NCBI RefSeq assembly: GCF_050571805.1
Contig: NZ_CP192219.1
Length of the DNA: 64,000 bases
Source: Halodesulfovibrio aestuarii
GTDB taxonomy: Bacteria; Desulfobacterota; Desulfovibrionia; Desulfovibrionales; Desulfovibrionaceae
Reading direction: 5' to 3' (one strand)
Position numbers and translations under genes: made by a program
Notes under the pieces: model-generated
What the model was told of the DNA's origin: nothing
The model's input: only the letters and a program-made list of their open reading frames with translations
Databases searched by the model: none
Shown: in pieces, positions 54,151-63,117 of the stretch
Numbering within the stretch: the first letter of the stretch is position 1
Layout: the number at the start of each line of letters is the position of its first letter

Positions 54151-55929
54151 TTACCCAGCTTGAGAAAGCGGATTTTGCGAATGTTGCATAGTGCTGACAA
54201 GATCCGGGAGTATCTGTGGAGAAACAGGACGAGAGAATAAGTACCCTTGAGAAAAATCACATCCGGCTTCAAGCAGCATTATATGTTGTTCCTCTTCCTC
54301 TACTCCCTCAGCAACAACGGTTAACCCCAAAGCATGCGCAAGCGCGACCACTGCTTTAACTATCTCATAGTTGGCGGGATTTTTTTCCATGTCTGCAACA
54401 AAACTTCTGTCAATTTTTAAGTTACCGATAGGGAACTGTTGCAAATACATAAGTGAAGAATAGCCTGTGCCGAAATCATCAATACATATCCCAACACCAA
54501 GTGCTTTTAATCTACGGAGAGTAATATCTGCGTAATCCGGATTTTCCATAAGCATGGTTTCGGTTACTTCCAGACGCAGGCATTCTGGCGGTAAATTGGT
54601 TTCTTCTAAAATGCGGGATACGGTGTCTGTTAATTCCAGATCGGAAAGCTGGCGTGCTGAGAGGTTGACGTTAACTTTTAGCCCGTTGAATAATGAATTG
54701 CTCTTGCGCCACTCTGCAAGGGTGGAGCACGCTTCAAATAGTACCCATTCTCCCAGTTGTAAAATAAGCCCCGTTTCTTCTGCTAATGGAATAAATTTAG
54801 TTGGTGAAATAATGTTTCCCTGACTGTTTTTCCATCTGATAAGCGCTTCAAATCCAGTGATTGAACGTGTTTTTGTATCAACTACTGGTTGGTATACAAG
54901 AAAAAATTCATTGTTGATAAGAGCATTGTGGAGATCCAGCTCCATGCTGATGAGTTTGAGAGCCTTGGAGAATATTTGCGAATCATATACGGCAACACCG
55001 TCTGTTCCATTGGAACGGCCGTGATTAAGTGCCACATGTGCGTTTTGCAGATAACGGTCGGCTGTATCCACTTCGGGATCTCCATGCATGACACCGAAGC
55101 TGGCAGACATATGGATTTGCTTGCCATTCCATAAGATGGGACGCTTGATATGTTGAATAAGGGTATCGATAGAGCGGTGAACTGATTGGTGATTGGATGT
55201 ATCTTCGTATATCAGCACAAATTCATCGCCGCCTACTCGGAATACTGTTTCAAAACCATATATAGAAGAGCGGAGGCGGTCTGCCAGCTTACAAAGAATA
55301 GTATCTCCAGCTGCATGTCCGAGCGAATCGTTGATATTTTTGAAACGGTCAATGTCAATGAAGACTACTGAAAAGTTCCAACGACCTGCTTTCTGTGCAC
55401 AGTGGATGACGTTTTTAATTTTTTCAATACATTTTGATCTATTGGGGAGTTTAGTGAGACTGTCGTGCCATGTGAAATGGGTAAGCTGCTGTACAACATT
55501 TCGGTGAGATGTAATGTCATGACAAAAAGCCCGTATCCCGCAATAGCAACCATGGCAGTCCATTGCACGGCTTGCTTCAAATTTCATCCAGCGTTTTTTG
55601 CTATCCGGCAAGCGGATTTGAAATTCTGCAGATGCATAAACCTCCCCTTCATTCAGCTTACGCCACAGGCCGTGCCACAGCGGAAGGTGCTCTTCAATGA
55701 GAATGGCTTCCATGAATCGTGAGTTACGGTAAAAGTGCTTTGCTTCATATCCACAGCAAAGTTCACAGACGTTGGAAACGACTTCAAGTGTTCCATCAGC
55801 GGAATACCAAAATTCCCATAGTGGTGAGTGGAGTACCATGTCGCGGGCGGAGGCGTTAGCAGAGAAAATTGGGCGGCTGTGCTGCCCGTCCTTTACTGCT
55901 GTGTTTGTTGGAACCGTAGCTCCTGCCAT
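54151..55929 (-). CDS. PAS-GGDEF-EAL cyclic-di-GMP enzyme
   Basis: A 592-residue cytoplasmic protein: a PAS-like N-terminal domain (about 30-145, with a Cys-rich VCELCCGYE), a GGDEF domain (about 150-310) and an EAL domain (about 335-575). The catalytic loop is intact (VGGDEF at 232-237), as are EAL at 361-363, NVNLSARQL, EVTETMLMEN, DDFGTGYSSL and KIDRSFV. The allosteric I-site (RxxD before GGDEF) is replaced by Tyr224 and Glu227, so product inhibition is probably lost. Both making and breaking c-di-GMP are possible from sequence. ATG 55929 follows GGGAG; a 62-codon hydrophobic extension is rejected. Confidence 0.93.
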   Translation of the reverse strand: MAGATVPTNTAVKDGQHSRPIFSANASARDMVLHSPLWEFWYSADGTLEVVSNVCELCCGYEAKHFYRNSRFMEAILIEEHLPLWHGLWRKLNEGEVYASAEFQIRLPDSKKRWMKFEASRAMDCHGCYCGIRAFCHDITSHRNVVQQLTHFTWHDSLTKLPNRSKCIEKIKNVIHCAQKAGRWNFSVVFIDIDRFKNINDSLGHAAGDTILCKLADRLRSSIYGFETVFRVGGDEFVLIYEDTSNHQSVHRSIDTLIQHIKRPILWNGKQIHMSASFGVMHGDPEVDTADRYLQNAHVALNHGRSNGTDGVAVYDSQIFSKALKLISMELDLHNALINNEFFLVYQPVVDTKTRSITGFEALIRWKNSQGNIISPTKFIPLAEETGLILQLGEWVLFEACSTLAEWRKSNSLFNGLKVNVNLSARQLSDLELTDTVSRILEETNLPPECLRLEVTETMLMENPDYADITLRRLKALGVGICIDDFGTGYSSLMYLQQFPIGNLKIDRSFVADMEKNPANYEIVKAVVALAHALGLTVVAEGVEEEEQHIMLLEAGCDFSQGYLFSRPVSPQILPDLVSTMQHSQNPLSQAG

Positions 55930-56108
55930 ATCTAACTCCCTGTTGTATTTAGATTGCGCAGGACGAATCCCGTCGAAAAGCTTAAGAAAACATACACTTG
56001 TTTTCTTAAATGACGCTATTAGACAGATGATAAAAGTACAAGTATGGCGCGAAGTATTCTTTAAACTAGTTACATAAAAAAGTATAATTAGAAAACTGAT
56101 TAAAAAAT

Positions 56109-56150
56109 AAGGCACCCTGTACTGAATATTATTTCAGTACAGGGTGCCTT
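56109..56150 (-). terminator. Terminator of the TPR gene
   Basis: GGCACCCTGTACTGAA pairs with TTCAGTACAGGGTGCC around a short loop. Read on the minus strand it is followed by TTATTTTTT, about 20 bases after the stop codon of the TPR gene. Confidence 0.85.
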
Positions 56151-56170
56151 ACAACTTTGTGGGAGGGATA

Positions 56171-56725
56171 TTAAGCAGCTATGTGCGTTAATACTTCTTT
56201 GGTGGCCTTGTGGTCTGGGTCAAGGCGTAAAATTTTATTGAATTCTGCAATGGACTCTTCTTTGCGGTTTGTAGAGAAGAGGCAAGTTGCATAGGAGAAG
56301 CGCACGGCTGTATCGTTTTCGTCTTCTTCTAATGCGCGTGCAAAAGCAGGAAGAATTTCTTCTACGCGCTCGGTGCTGTACCCCTGTTGAAGCAGGCAGT
56401 TAAGAGCAACTTTATCCACTGGATCAATGGAAAGTGCTTTGAGGAAATGGGTAAAGCTTTCATCGTGCTTACCTTGCTCCGCCAGAACAAGACCGATACC
56501 GGCATGGGCACGGGAACTTTTTTCCATGGTTGCAGCTTTCATGTATAGTTTTAACGCGGAGTCGTAATCTCCTTCAAAGATACTCACTGCTGCAAGGCCG
56601 AGAAACGGCTCAGAAGATTCGTTGTTAAGCTCGATTGCACCCTCAAAACATTCAATTGCTTTCTGGGTATCGCCTAACGCGAGATGGTATTCGCCAAGTA
56701 CTTTTAATGTCTGGTAGTCGCTCAT
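56171..56725 (-). CDS. Tetratricopeptide-repeat protein
   Basis: A 184-residue soluble protein made largely of four or five TPR units. Clear ones are LGEYHLALGDTQKAIECFEGAIELN (about 10-34), AAVSIFEGDYDSALKLYMKA (about 45-64), GLVLAEQGKHDESFTHFLKALSIDP (about 78-102) and ATCLFSTNRKEESIAEFNKILRLDP (about 146-170). It lacks a signal peptide and probably scaffolds protein contacts. It is divergently placed against flgB, but a flagellar role is not shown. AAGGAT lies upstream of the ATG. Confidence 0.9.
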   Translation of the reverse strand: MSDYQTLKVLGEYHLALGDTQKAIECFEGAIELNNESSEPFLGLAAVSIFEGDYDSALKLYMKAATMEKSSRAHAGIGLVLAEQGKHDESFTHFLKALSIDPVDKVALNCLLQQGYSTERVEEILPAFARALEEDENDTAVRFSYATCLFSTNRKEESIAEFNKILRLDPDHKATKEVLTHIAA

Positions 56726-57045
56726 ACGGGTATCCTTATTGAGTTTAGCTACATCCCCACAAATTCATACGATTAGGCGTGTAGGAAAAATAGTTCTGCT
56801 TTTATGCTTCTGCTGAATGTCAAGCAACTATCATGCCAAGAATCGTCATCTTGATTCTTTCGTTCAGAGTGACAAATCTCCGTCACCTTCTCTTTTTTTT
56901 CTATGAATAAAAATGACATCTCTATAAAACATATAATAAAAATAATATGTTGCAACTGTGGAACGCCTTTTGCTTTATATTCAGTGCCGTTGGCTCCCTT
57001 CGTACAGGAGTCGGCCGGAAGGCTAACAAAAAGGAGGATACCTGC
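56726..57045. other. Divergent region between the TPR gene and the flagellar operon
   Basis: A 320-base gap without a gene. It contains a weak inverted repeat AAGAATC...GATTCTT (56838-56859), an AT-rich stretch (56880-56950) suitable for activator binding, and the sigma54 promoter at 56959. Confidence 0.5.
56959..56974 (+). promoter_or_regulatory. Sigma54-type promoter of the flgB operon
   Basis: TGGAACGCCTTTTGCT fits the consensus TGGCACGnnnnTTGCW at 11 of its 12 defined bases, with the invariant GG and GC at the right distance. The transcript would start near 56985, about 60 bases before flgB. Flagellar basal-body genes are commonly under sigma54 control in bacteria with polar flagella. 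Confidence 0.75.
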
Positions 57046-57456
57046 ATGAAAGGTTTATTTGAAACCCATATGTTGCTTAGTGCAAAGGTTATGGACATGC
57101 AGTTGCAGCGTCAGAATGTTGTCATGAGCAACATGGCAAACCTCAAAACCCCGGGGTATCTCGCTCGTAGGGTTAAGTTTGAGGAAGATTTGCAAAAAGC
57201 GCTGAACATTGATGGTCGAGGTAAGATGACACGTACCTCCGGTAAACATGTTCCTGCTTCTTTTGATCCGAATAATTTCGGACCGGAATGGGAAAAGAAA
57301 ATGCCGTTGCGTGTTGTTCACGGTGAAGATCGTGTTGATATGGATAAAGAAATGGCTGTGATGGCTAAAAATACTATGCGTTACAATACACTGGCAACAG
57401 TGGTTAAAAGTAATTTTGAAGGTATGAAAAGCATCATCGCAAGTGGAGCTAAATAA
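57046..57456 (+). CDS. flgB: Flagellar basal-body rod protein FlgB
   Basis: A 136-residue proximal rod protein. The N-terminal rod motif QRQNVVMSNMANLKTPGYLAR (about 20-40) is diagnostic, and the C-terminus VDMDKEMAVMAKNTMRYN (about 95-112) is typical of FlgB. AAGGAGG precedes ATG 57046. The stop overlaps the flgC start by one base. It is the first gene of the flgBC-fliEFGHI operon. Confidence 0.95.
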   Translation: MKGLFETHMLLSAKVMDMQLQRQNVVMSNMANLKTPGYLARRVKFEEDLQKALNIDGRGKMTRTSGKHVPASFDPNNFGPEWEKKMPLRVVHGEDRVDMDKEMAVMAKNTMRYNTLATVVKSNFEGMKSIIASGAK

Positions 57457-57896
57457 TGGATTTCATGACAGCACTCGATATCGGAGCTTCTGCGCTCAGT
57501 ACTGAGCGTACAAGCATGAACATTATTTCAATGAACCTCGCAAACGCCAAAACAACCCGTACTCCGGAAGGCGGGCCTTATCGTCGTAAGACCGTTGTTT
57601 TGCAAGCTACTGAAGTCGATCATCCCTTTAGCAAACAGATGCAGACTGCGATGGACAGAGACTTGCGCGGCGTCCGCGTAAAAGAAGTAGCGCAGGATAA
57701 ACGTCCGCTGAAACAGGTTTACGAGCCTGGGCATCCAGATGCAAACGAAGAAGGATATGTTTTTTATCCGGATATTAACGTTGTTGAAGAAATGGCAAAC
57801 CTCATGACTGTACAACGCAGTTACGAGGCAAACATTTCCTCAATGGATGCTGTAAAAACTATGTACAATAAAGCATTGGAGCTTGGCCGCGGTTAG
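57456..57896 (+). CDS. flgC: Flagellar basal-body rod protein FlgC
   Basis: A 146-residue proximal rod protein: RTSMNIISMNLANAKTTRTPEGGPYRRKTV near 18-47, YEPGHPDANEEGYVFYPDINVVEEMANLM near 90-118, and a C-terminal helix RSYEANISSMDAVKTMYNKAL. Its ATG overlaps the flgB stop, so the two rod proteins are coupled. Confidence 0.96.
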   Translation: MDFMTALDIGASALSTERTSMNIISMNLANAKTTRTPEGGPYRRKTVVLQATEVDHPFSKQMQTAMDRDLRGVRVKEVAQDKRPLKQVYEPGHPDANEEGYVFYPDINVVEEMANLMTVQRSYEANISSMDAVKTMYNKALELGRG

Positions 57897-57920
57897 GCGG
57901 GCAATGTTAGGGAGTAGATT

Positions 57921-58247
57921 ATGGCTATTCAGAGTGTAGGTATGAAGGCGTATTCGGAGGCTTTAAACAGCTTCGCGTCCGGAAACAAAAAGGTGCAGCA
58001 GTCCACTGCATCTGAAGAGAAATCAACAACGTCCTTTTTGGATACTGTTGAAGCATCTGTGAAGAAAGTAAACGACATGCAGCAGGAAAAGGCTGTTATG
58101 GTTGAATCTTTTGCCTCAGGTGAACAGCAAAACGTGCACGAACTTATGATTACGTTGCAAAAAGCAAGTGTAGCTATGGATCTTACGTCTGCCGTACGTA
58201 ATAAGGTTCTTAATGCTTACAACGAAATCAGCAAAATGCAGTTCTAG
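57921..58247 (+). CDS. fliE: Flagellar hook-basal body complex protein FliE
   Basis: A 108-residue protein linking the MS ring and rod. SFLDTVEASVKKVNDMQQEK near 38-57 and the C-terminal helix VHELMITLQKASVAMDLTSAVRNKVLNAYNEI are the FliE pattern. It lies 24 bases after flgC with a GGGAG ribosome site. Confidence 0.94.
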   Translation: MAIQSVGMKAYSEALNSFASGNKKVQQSTASEEKSTTSFLDTVEASVKKVNDMQQEKAVMVESFASGEQQNVHELMITLQKASVAMDLTSAVRNKVLNAYNEISKMQF

Positions 58248-58296
58248 TCCATACTGTTTTATCGCCATTTATTAACTGTATTTTTCGGAGTAAATA

Positions 58297-59922
58297 ATGT
58301 CCCCCATGTTAAACGATGCTGTCGATCGCACAAAAAATTTCTGGACGAGTATTACTCTTTCACAAAGAGTATTTATCGGCGGTCTTGCACTTACTGTACT
58401 CGGCGTGTTTTTCGCGTTGTTGTTCTGGCTGAATAAGCCGGACATGCAGTTGTTGTATTCTAATCTTGCTCTTGAGGATGCAAATAGAATCGTAAAAGTT
58501 CTTCAGGCTGAAAAGGTTCCTTACAGTCTGGAAAACAACGGTTCCACCATCCTTGTTTCCGCAGATAAAGTATACGATATGCGTATCAAGATTGCTGGTG
58601 AAGGTGGTTTAACTGGGCAGGGCATTGGCTTCGAGGTATTCGATGACGTAAAAGTCGGCCAGACAGAATTTGTACAAAAAATAAACTACCAGCGCGCTCT
58701 TCAGGGCGAATTGAGCCGTACCATTACGGAATTCCCTGCGGTTGATTCCGCCCGTGTGCATCTGGTACTTCCTCAGAAAAGCCTGTTTATTGAGGACGAA
58801 ATGCCGCCTTCTGCTTCTGTTGTTTTGACCCTCGGTGAAGGTAAAAAAATGACAGACAAAGATGTGATGGCAATCGTCAACCTCATCACTATGTCTGTTG
58901 AAGGGCTGGAAAAAGGTCGTGTGTCCATTGCGGATACAAAAGGCACTGTGTTGTATCATCCTGAAGACGAAGATTCCATCGAAGGCATGACTGCAACTCA
59001 GTTTGATCACAAACAGACTATCCAGAGAAATCTGGAAATGCGTATCCAAGAGCTCTTGTATCCTATCATCGGTGCAGGCAAGGTCATTGCAAAAGTTAAC
59101 GCTGACCTTGATTTCAACCAGCGTACTATCCGTAAAGAACTGTATGACCCTGCAAGTGCTGTTGTTCGTTCAGAACAGAAAAGCGAGGAAACAACCCGCG
59201 GTAGCGCAAACCTTGAAGCAGGCACCCCTGATGCAAACTTTAGAGGTGACGGCATCGGCGGTAGCGTAAGTCAGCAGAATGCCACACGCGAAACCTCTAC
59301 TATCAACTACGAGATCAACAAAGAAGAACAGAATATCGTGACCCCAGTGGGGCAGGTTGATCGTCTCAGTATTGCGGTTGTAGTTGATGGTATGTATGCG
59401 GCAAATCCGGATACCGGCGAGATGGTCTTCACTCCGCGCTCCGAAGAAGAAATGGCTCGCATTAAGGAGTTGGTTTCCAATGCGGTAGGTTTTGAAACAG
59501 CCCGCGGCGATGCCATTGAAGTTTCCTGTATCGCTTTTGGTGAACTGAATGTAGAACGCGAACGCAGTCTTGCTGAAGTTATCGGGGACTATGCAATGCG
59601 CATGGGTAAACCGATTCTGAATGCAGTACTTGTGTTCCTCTTCCTCCTCTTGATCGTGCGTCCGGTTATCCTCGCGCTTATCCGGCCTAAAGTTGAGTCG
59701 GGCGAGGTTATGGAAGGGCTTGAAGGTCTTCCAATGGGCGAAGAGCGCATAGCGCTTATTGAAGGTGAAGAAGAGCTTGATGCATTGGATGCACTGAAGA
59801 AAATTGAAGACATTAAGGCGCATGCATTACAGATTTCCGAACAGAACATGGAACAGGCTGTAGGCATCTTGAAGTCTTGGCTTAAAGATACCGGAGGGCA
59901 TAAAGTTGGCCACTCAGCTTAA
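58297..59922 (+). CDS. fliF: Flagellar MS-ring protein FliF
   Basis: A 541-residue inner-membrane protein that forms the MS ring. A first membrane segment (about 24-46) is followed by the secretin-like ring-building domains: YSNLALEDANRIVKVLQAEKVPY near 54-76 and INYQRALQGELSRTI near 129-143. A second membrane segment (about 430-452) and a cytoplasmic C-terminal tail for FliG binding end the protein. CGGAG lies upstream of the ATG. The end overlaps fliG by 17 bases. Confidence 0.96.
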   Translation: MSPMLNDAVDRTKNFWTSITLSQRVFIGGLALTVLGVFFALLFWLNKPDMQLLYSNLALEDANRIVKVLQAEKVPYSLENNGSTILVSADKVYDMRIKIAGEGGLTGQGIGFEVFDDVKVGQTEFVQKINYQRALQGELSRTITEFPAVDSARVHLVLPQKSLFIEDEMPPSASVVLTLGEGKKMTDKDVMAIVNLITMSVEGLEKGRVSIADTKGTVLYHPEDEDSIEGMTATQFDHKQTIQRNLEMRIQELLYPIIGAGKVIAKVNADLDFNQRTIRKELYDPASAVVRSEQKSEETTRGSANLEAGTPDANFRGDGIGGSVSQQNATRETSTINYEINKEEQNIVTPVGQVDRLSIAVVVDGMYAANPDTGEMVFTPRSEEEMARIKELVSNAVGFETARGDAIEVSCIAFGELNVERERSLAEVIGDYAMRMGKPILNAVLVFLFLLLIVRPVILALIRPKVESGEVMEGLEGLPMGEERIALIEGEEELDALDALKKIEDIKAHALQISEQNMEQAVGILKSWLKDTGGHKVGHSA

Positions 59923-60907
59923 GGGCGCGGAAAAAACCGCTGTATTACTTCTGGCGATGGGGGACAAGTTCACCGCCGAGACCTTCAAACGTCTCGACCG
60001 TGCAGACATTGCCCAAATTTCAAAAGCCATGATGGAACTGGATACAGTTCCTAAAGAAGATGTTGAAGATATTTTACGCGAGTTTCATCATTCAATGATC
60101 GCGGGCAAAGAGATGATTTCCGGTGGTGAGGATGCCACCCGTCGTATGCTCTTGAAAAACCTTGATAGTGAAACCGCTAAGTACATTATGGATGCGCTGG
60201 AACTGGATAACGGCCCGGCACCGTTCCGTGAACTTGAAAACGTCAGTCCTCGTATTCTCTCGCAGATTTTGCGTAATGAACATCCGCAGACACTGGCACT
60301 TATTCTTGGTCACCTGCATTCAGATCAGGCCGCAGAGCTTATTCAGATGCTTCCTGCTGGTATCAGACCGGAAGTGCTTATGCGTCTCGCCCGTCTTGAA
60401 GCAGTACCGGAAGACATGCTTATGGCAGTAGATAAAGTGTTGCAGAGCCAGCTTATCGCCATGGGCGGCAAGGAAGGCAAGAAAGTGGGCGGCGTTGCTG
60501 CTGTTGCGGAAATTCTCAACGCAGTGGACCGTGCTACCGAAGAAGAAGTACTCGCAGAGATCGAAGAAGAATCTGTACAGATGGCAGAAGACATTCGAAA
60601 CCTCATGTTCGTATTCGAAGACGTGGCAACACTGGACGGCCGCGGCATCCGCGAACTCCTGAAAGAAGTATCCAACGAGGATATGACCATGGCGCTCAAA
60701 GGTGCTTCCGAAGATATGCAGGACGTATTCTTCAGCAACATGTCCGAGCGTGCGGCAACAATGATACGGGAAGATCTGGAGATCATGGGGCCTACAAAGC
60801 TTTCCGATGTAGAGGGCGCACAGCAGACAATTGTAAAGATTGTACGCCGTCTCGAAATGGAAGGACGAATAGCCATTGGCCGCGGAGGCAACGATGTCTT
60901 CATCTAA
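59906..60907 (+). CDS. fliG: Flagellar motor switch protein FliG
   Basis: A 333-residue rotor protein. The N-terminal FliF-binding domain is followed by the middle domain with NEHPQTLALILGHL near 128-141. The C-terminal torque domain has MFVFEDVATLDGRGIRELLKEV near 234-255 and FFSNMSERAATMIREDLEIMGP near 273-294, where charged residues meet MotA. The start is TTG at 59906 inside fliF, with GGAGGG eight bases before it, so translation is coupled. It ends 14 bases inside fliH. Confidence 0.96.
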   Translation: MATQLKGAEKTAVLLLAMGDKFTAETFKRLDRADIAQISKAMMELDTVPKEDVEDILREFHHSMIAGKEMISGGEDATRRMLLKNLDSETAKYIMDALELDNGPAPFRELENVSPRILSQILRNEHPQTLALILGHLHSDQAAELIQMLPAGIRPEVLMRLARLEAVPEDMLMAVDKVLQSQLIAMGGKEGKKVGGVAAVAEILNAVDRATEEEVLAEIEEESVQMAEDIRNLMFVFEDVATLDGRGIRELLKEVSNEDMTMALKGASEDMQDVFFSNMSERAATMIREDLEIMGPTKLSDVEGAQQTIVKIVRRLEMEGRIAIGRGGNDVFI

Positions 60908-61658
60908 TATTCTTTCAGGCGATATTTTATCCGACACAGCTGCACCGAAGGGTGTGGCTGCGTGGGGTACCATCTTCACAGGCCCGGGTGCTGCAAACGA
61001 GCACACTCTGGAGGGCGTGGAAGGGGCTCGTTCCTTACAGTGGGATGATGCCACAGAAGCCGCCTACATGGAACGGGTGCGTGAGCGTGCAGCAGAACGG
61101 GCATCTAAGATTCTCGCAAAAGCACGGGAAGAAGCAGAGTGGGTTAAAGAAAAAGCACGTCAGGAAGGCTACGAGCAGGGCTGTCAGCAGGCTCAGCAGG
61201 AGCTTGAAGCAATCCAACAGCAGCACGCGGATTCAGTATCCGGTGTCCTCGGCGCTATTCAGGGACAGTGTTCCAATATCTTTAATAACTGGCGCAGTGA
61301 TCTTGTAACCGTTGTGCGTTCTGCAGTTGAGAAAGTTTGCGCAGTGGAGCTGTCAGAAAACCGTCAGGCTTCCATGGAAAAACTTTTTGCAGAAGCTGTG
61401 CAGGTTCTGGACGAGCGCAGACAGCTTGTTATTACCGTGCATCCGGATGATGAATCAATGGTTTCGGCTATTATTCAGAATGCCCAGCACCACTACAACG
61501 GCCTAGAAGCGTGGACAGTGAAATCTGATCCGGCAATCACTGCTGGTGGTATCATTGTTGAAAGTCGCGACGGCATGGTGGATAACACGATCACCAGCCG
61601 TAAGCAGGCTGTGGACGAAATTTTAGACCAGCTTGTCATTCCTGAGGATCAGATATGA
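60894..61658 (+). CDS. fliH: Flagellar assembly protein FliH
   Basis: A 254-residue protein that forms a dimer controlling the FliI ATPase. A variable N-terminus is followed by a long charged and Gln-rich coiled coil (about 50-125: ERAAERASKILAKAREEAEW, QQAQQELEAIQQQ) and a C-terminal globular domain (VEKVCAVELSENRQ, VTVHPDDESMVSAI, DPAITAGGIIVESRDGMVD), which is well conserved in FliH/HrpE proteins. ATG 60894 is preceded by GGAGG. The stop overlaps the fliI ATG. Confidence 0.92.
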   Translation: MSSSNILSGDILSDTAAPKGVAAWGTIFTGPGAANEHTLEGVEGARSLQWDDATEAAYMERVRERAAERASKILAKAREEAEWVKEKARQEGYEQGCQQAQQELEAIQQQHADSVSGVLGAIQGQCSNIFNNWRSDLVTVVRSAVEKVCAVELSENRQASMEKLFAEAVQVLDERRQLVITVHPDDESMVSAIIQNAQHHYNGLEAWTVKSDPAITAGGIIVESRDGMVDNTITSRKQAVDEILDQLVIPEDQI

Positions 61659-62968
61659 TCGACCCGCGTGGTGCCCTCGAGATGCTGAACAATCTGGAGC
61701 CGAACCAGTCTTTTGGTAAGGTGAACAAGGTTGTCGGTCTGATCGTCGAAGGGTGTGGAATTAAAGCGCCTCTCGGGTCTGTGTGTCAGCTTATCCCCGA
61801 GGAAGGTGCAGAGCAGATTCCGGCTGAAGTTGTAGGCTTTCGGGACGGCAATATCCTGTTTATGCCGTATGGCGATATGCGCGGTATTAAGCCGGGATCA
61901 CTTATCCGAAACTCCAGTCTGCCGCCGACCTTTCCCGTGGGCAATGACATGCTCGGCAAAGCATTTGATGCATTTGGCAATGAACTTGGTTCAGCATCAC
62001 CGATGCTTACAGCCGAAGGCTATAAACCGTTGTACGCAACGCCGCCTAACCCGCTTTCCCGAGCGCGTATTGTGGAGCCTCTGGATGTTGGAGTACGCTC
62101 TATCAACAGTTTGATTACCTTGGGTAAAGGGCAGCGCGTTGGTATTATGGCAGGTTCCGGTGTGGGGAAATCTACCCTGATGGGGATGATGGCTCGATAC
62201 ACTGAGGCGGATATCAACGTTATTGCGCTTATCGGCGAACGTGGTCGAGAGGTTCTGGAATTCATGGAAAAGGATCTGGGCCCTGAAGGAATGAAGCGTT
62301 CCGTGTTGCTTGTGGCGACATCTGACCAGTCTCCGCTTGTCCGTATGCGTGCTGCATATGCTGCAACTGCAGTGGCGGAATTTTACCGTGATCAGGGCAA
62401 AAACGTTCTGCTTATGATGGACTCAGTAACCCGGTTCGCAATGGCAGCCCGTGAGGTTGGCCTTGCAACAGGCGAACCGCCAACAACCAAAGGGTACACC
62501 CCTACTGTATTCACTCAGCTTCCAAAACTTCTGGAACGTGCAGGTAACAGCGAGACGGGCAGTATTACCGGAATTTACACTGTTCTTGTTGACGGTGACG
62601 ATTTTAACGAACCGATTGCAGATGCTGTACGTTCAATTCTCGACGGACACATTGTTTTAACGCGTGATCTTGCAGATAACGGACATTATCCTGCAATCGA
62701 CGTTTTACGGTCTGTATCCCGCCTACGTAGCGATATTTGTACACGTGAAGTTATCGAGGAAGGTCAGTCTGTAACCAAGTTGCTGGCTGCGTATAAGAAA
62801 GTGGAAGATATGGTAAACATTGGCGCCTATTCCCATGGGTCAAACCCTGTGGTTGATAAAGCGATCTCGATGGTTCCGAAAGTAAACGAATTTTTGCAGC
62901 AGAGGGTAGAAGATCCTTGTACAATTGAGGAAGCCTATTCCCAGCTGCATACTTTGGTACAACAATAA
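61655..62968 (+). CDS. fliI: Flagellar export ATPase FliI
   Basis: A 437-residue F1-beta-like ATPase that energises flagellar protein export. It has Walker A GSGVGKST near 167-174, IGERGREVLEF near 192-202, Walker B LLMMDSVTRFAMAAREV near 250-266 and the FliI pattern GYTPTVFTQLPKLLERAGN near 280-298. The ATG overlaps the fliH stop by four bases. No fliJ follows: the next feature is a terminator and the convergent cstA gene. Confidence 0.97.
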   Translation: MIDPRGALEMLNNLEPNQSFGKVNKVVGLIVEGCGIKAPLGSVCQLIPEEGAEQIPAEVVGFRDGNILFMPYGDMRGIKPGSLIRNSSLPPTFPVGNDMLGKAFDAFGNELGSASPMLTAEGYKPLYATPPNPLSRARIVEPLDVGVRSINSLITLGKGQRVGIMAGSGVGKSTLMGMMARYTEADINVIALIGERGREVLEFMEKDLGPEGMKRSVLLVATSDQSPLVRMRAAYAATAVAEFYRDQGKNVLLMMDSVTRFAMAAREVGLATGEPPTTKGYTPTVFTQLPKLLERAGNSETGSITGIYTVLVDGDDFNEPIADAVRSILDGHIVLTRDLADNGHYPAIDVLRSVSRLRSDICTREVIEEGQSVTKLLAAYKKVEDMVNIGAYSHGSNPVVDKAISMVPKVNEFLQQRVEDPCTIEEAYSQLHTLVQQ

Positions 62969-63079
62969 ATCAGGGTAGCCGAAAGCAACGGGAAGGGACG
63001 CCCGTACTCCAGCGCACTGTAACGGCGATATGACAGTACGCATCGCTGAAAGGTTGCTTTGTTTAATGCAGTACACATG

Positions 63080-63115
63080 AAAAAGGGTCGTGACATTATG
63101 TCACGACCCTTTTTT
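63080..63115. terminator. Terminator between fliI and cstA
   Basis: AAAAGGGTCGTGACA and TGTCACGACCCTTTTTT form a perfect stem with A/T tracts on both sides, suited to ending both convergent transcripts. Confidence 0.9.
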
Positions 63116-63117
63116 AT

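Noticed and set aside
55930..56115. 62-codon hydrophobic N-terminal extension of the GGDEF/EAL protein
   Set aside because: No ribosome site at its start; ATG 55929 follows GGGAG. If real it would add a membrane segment, so it is recorded.
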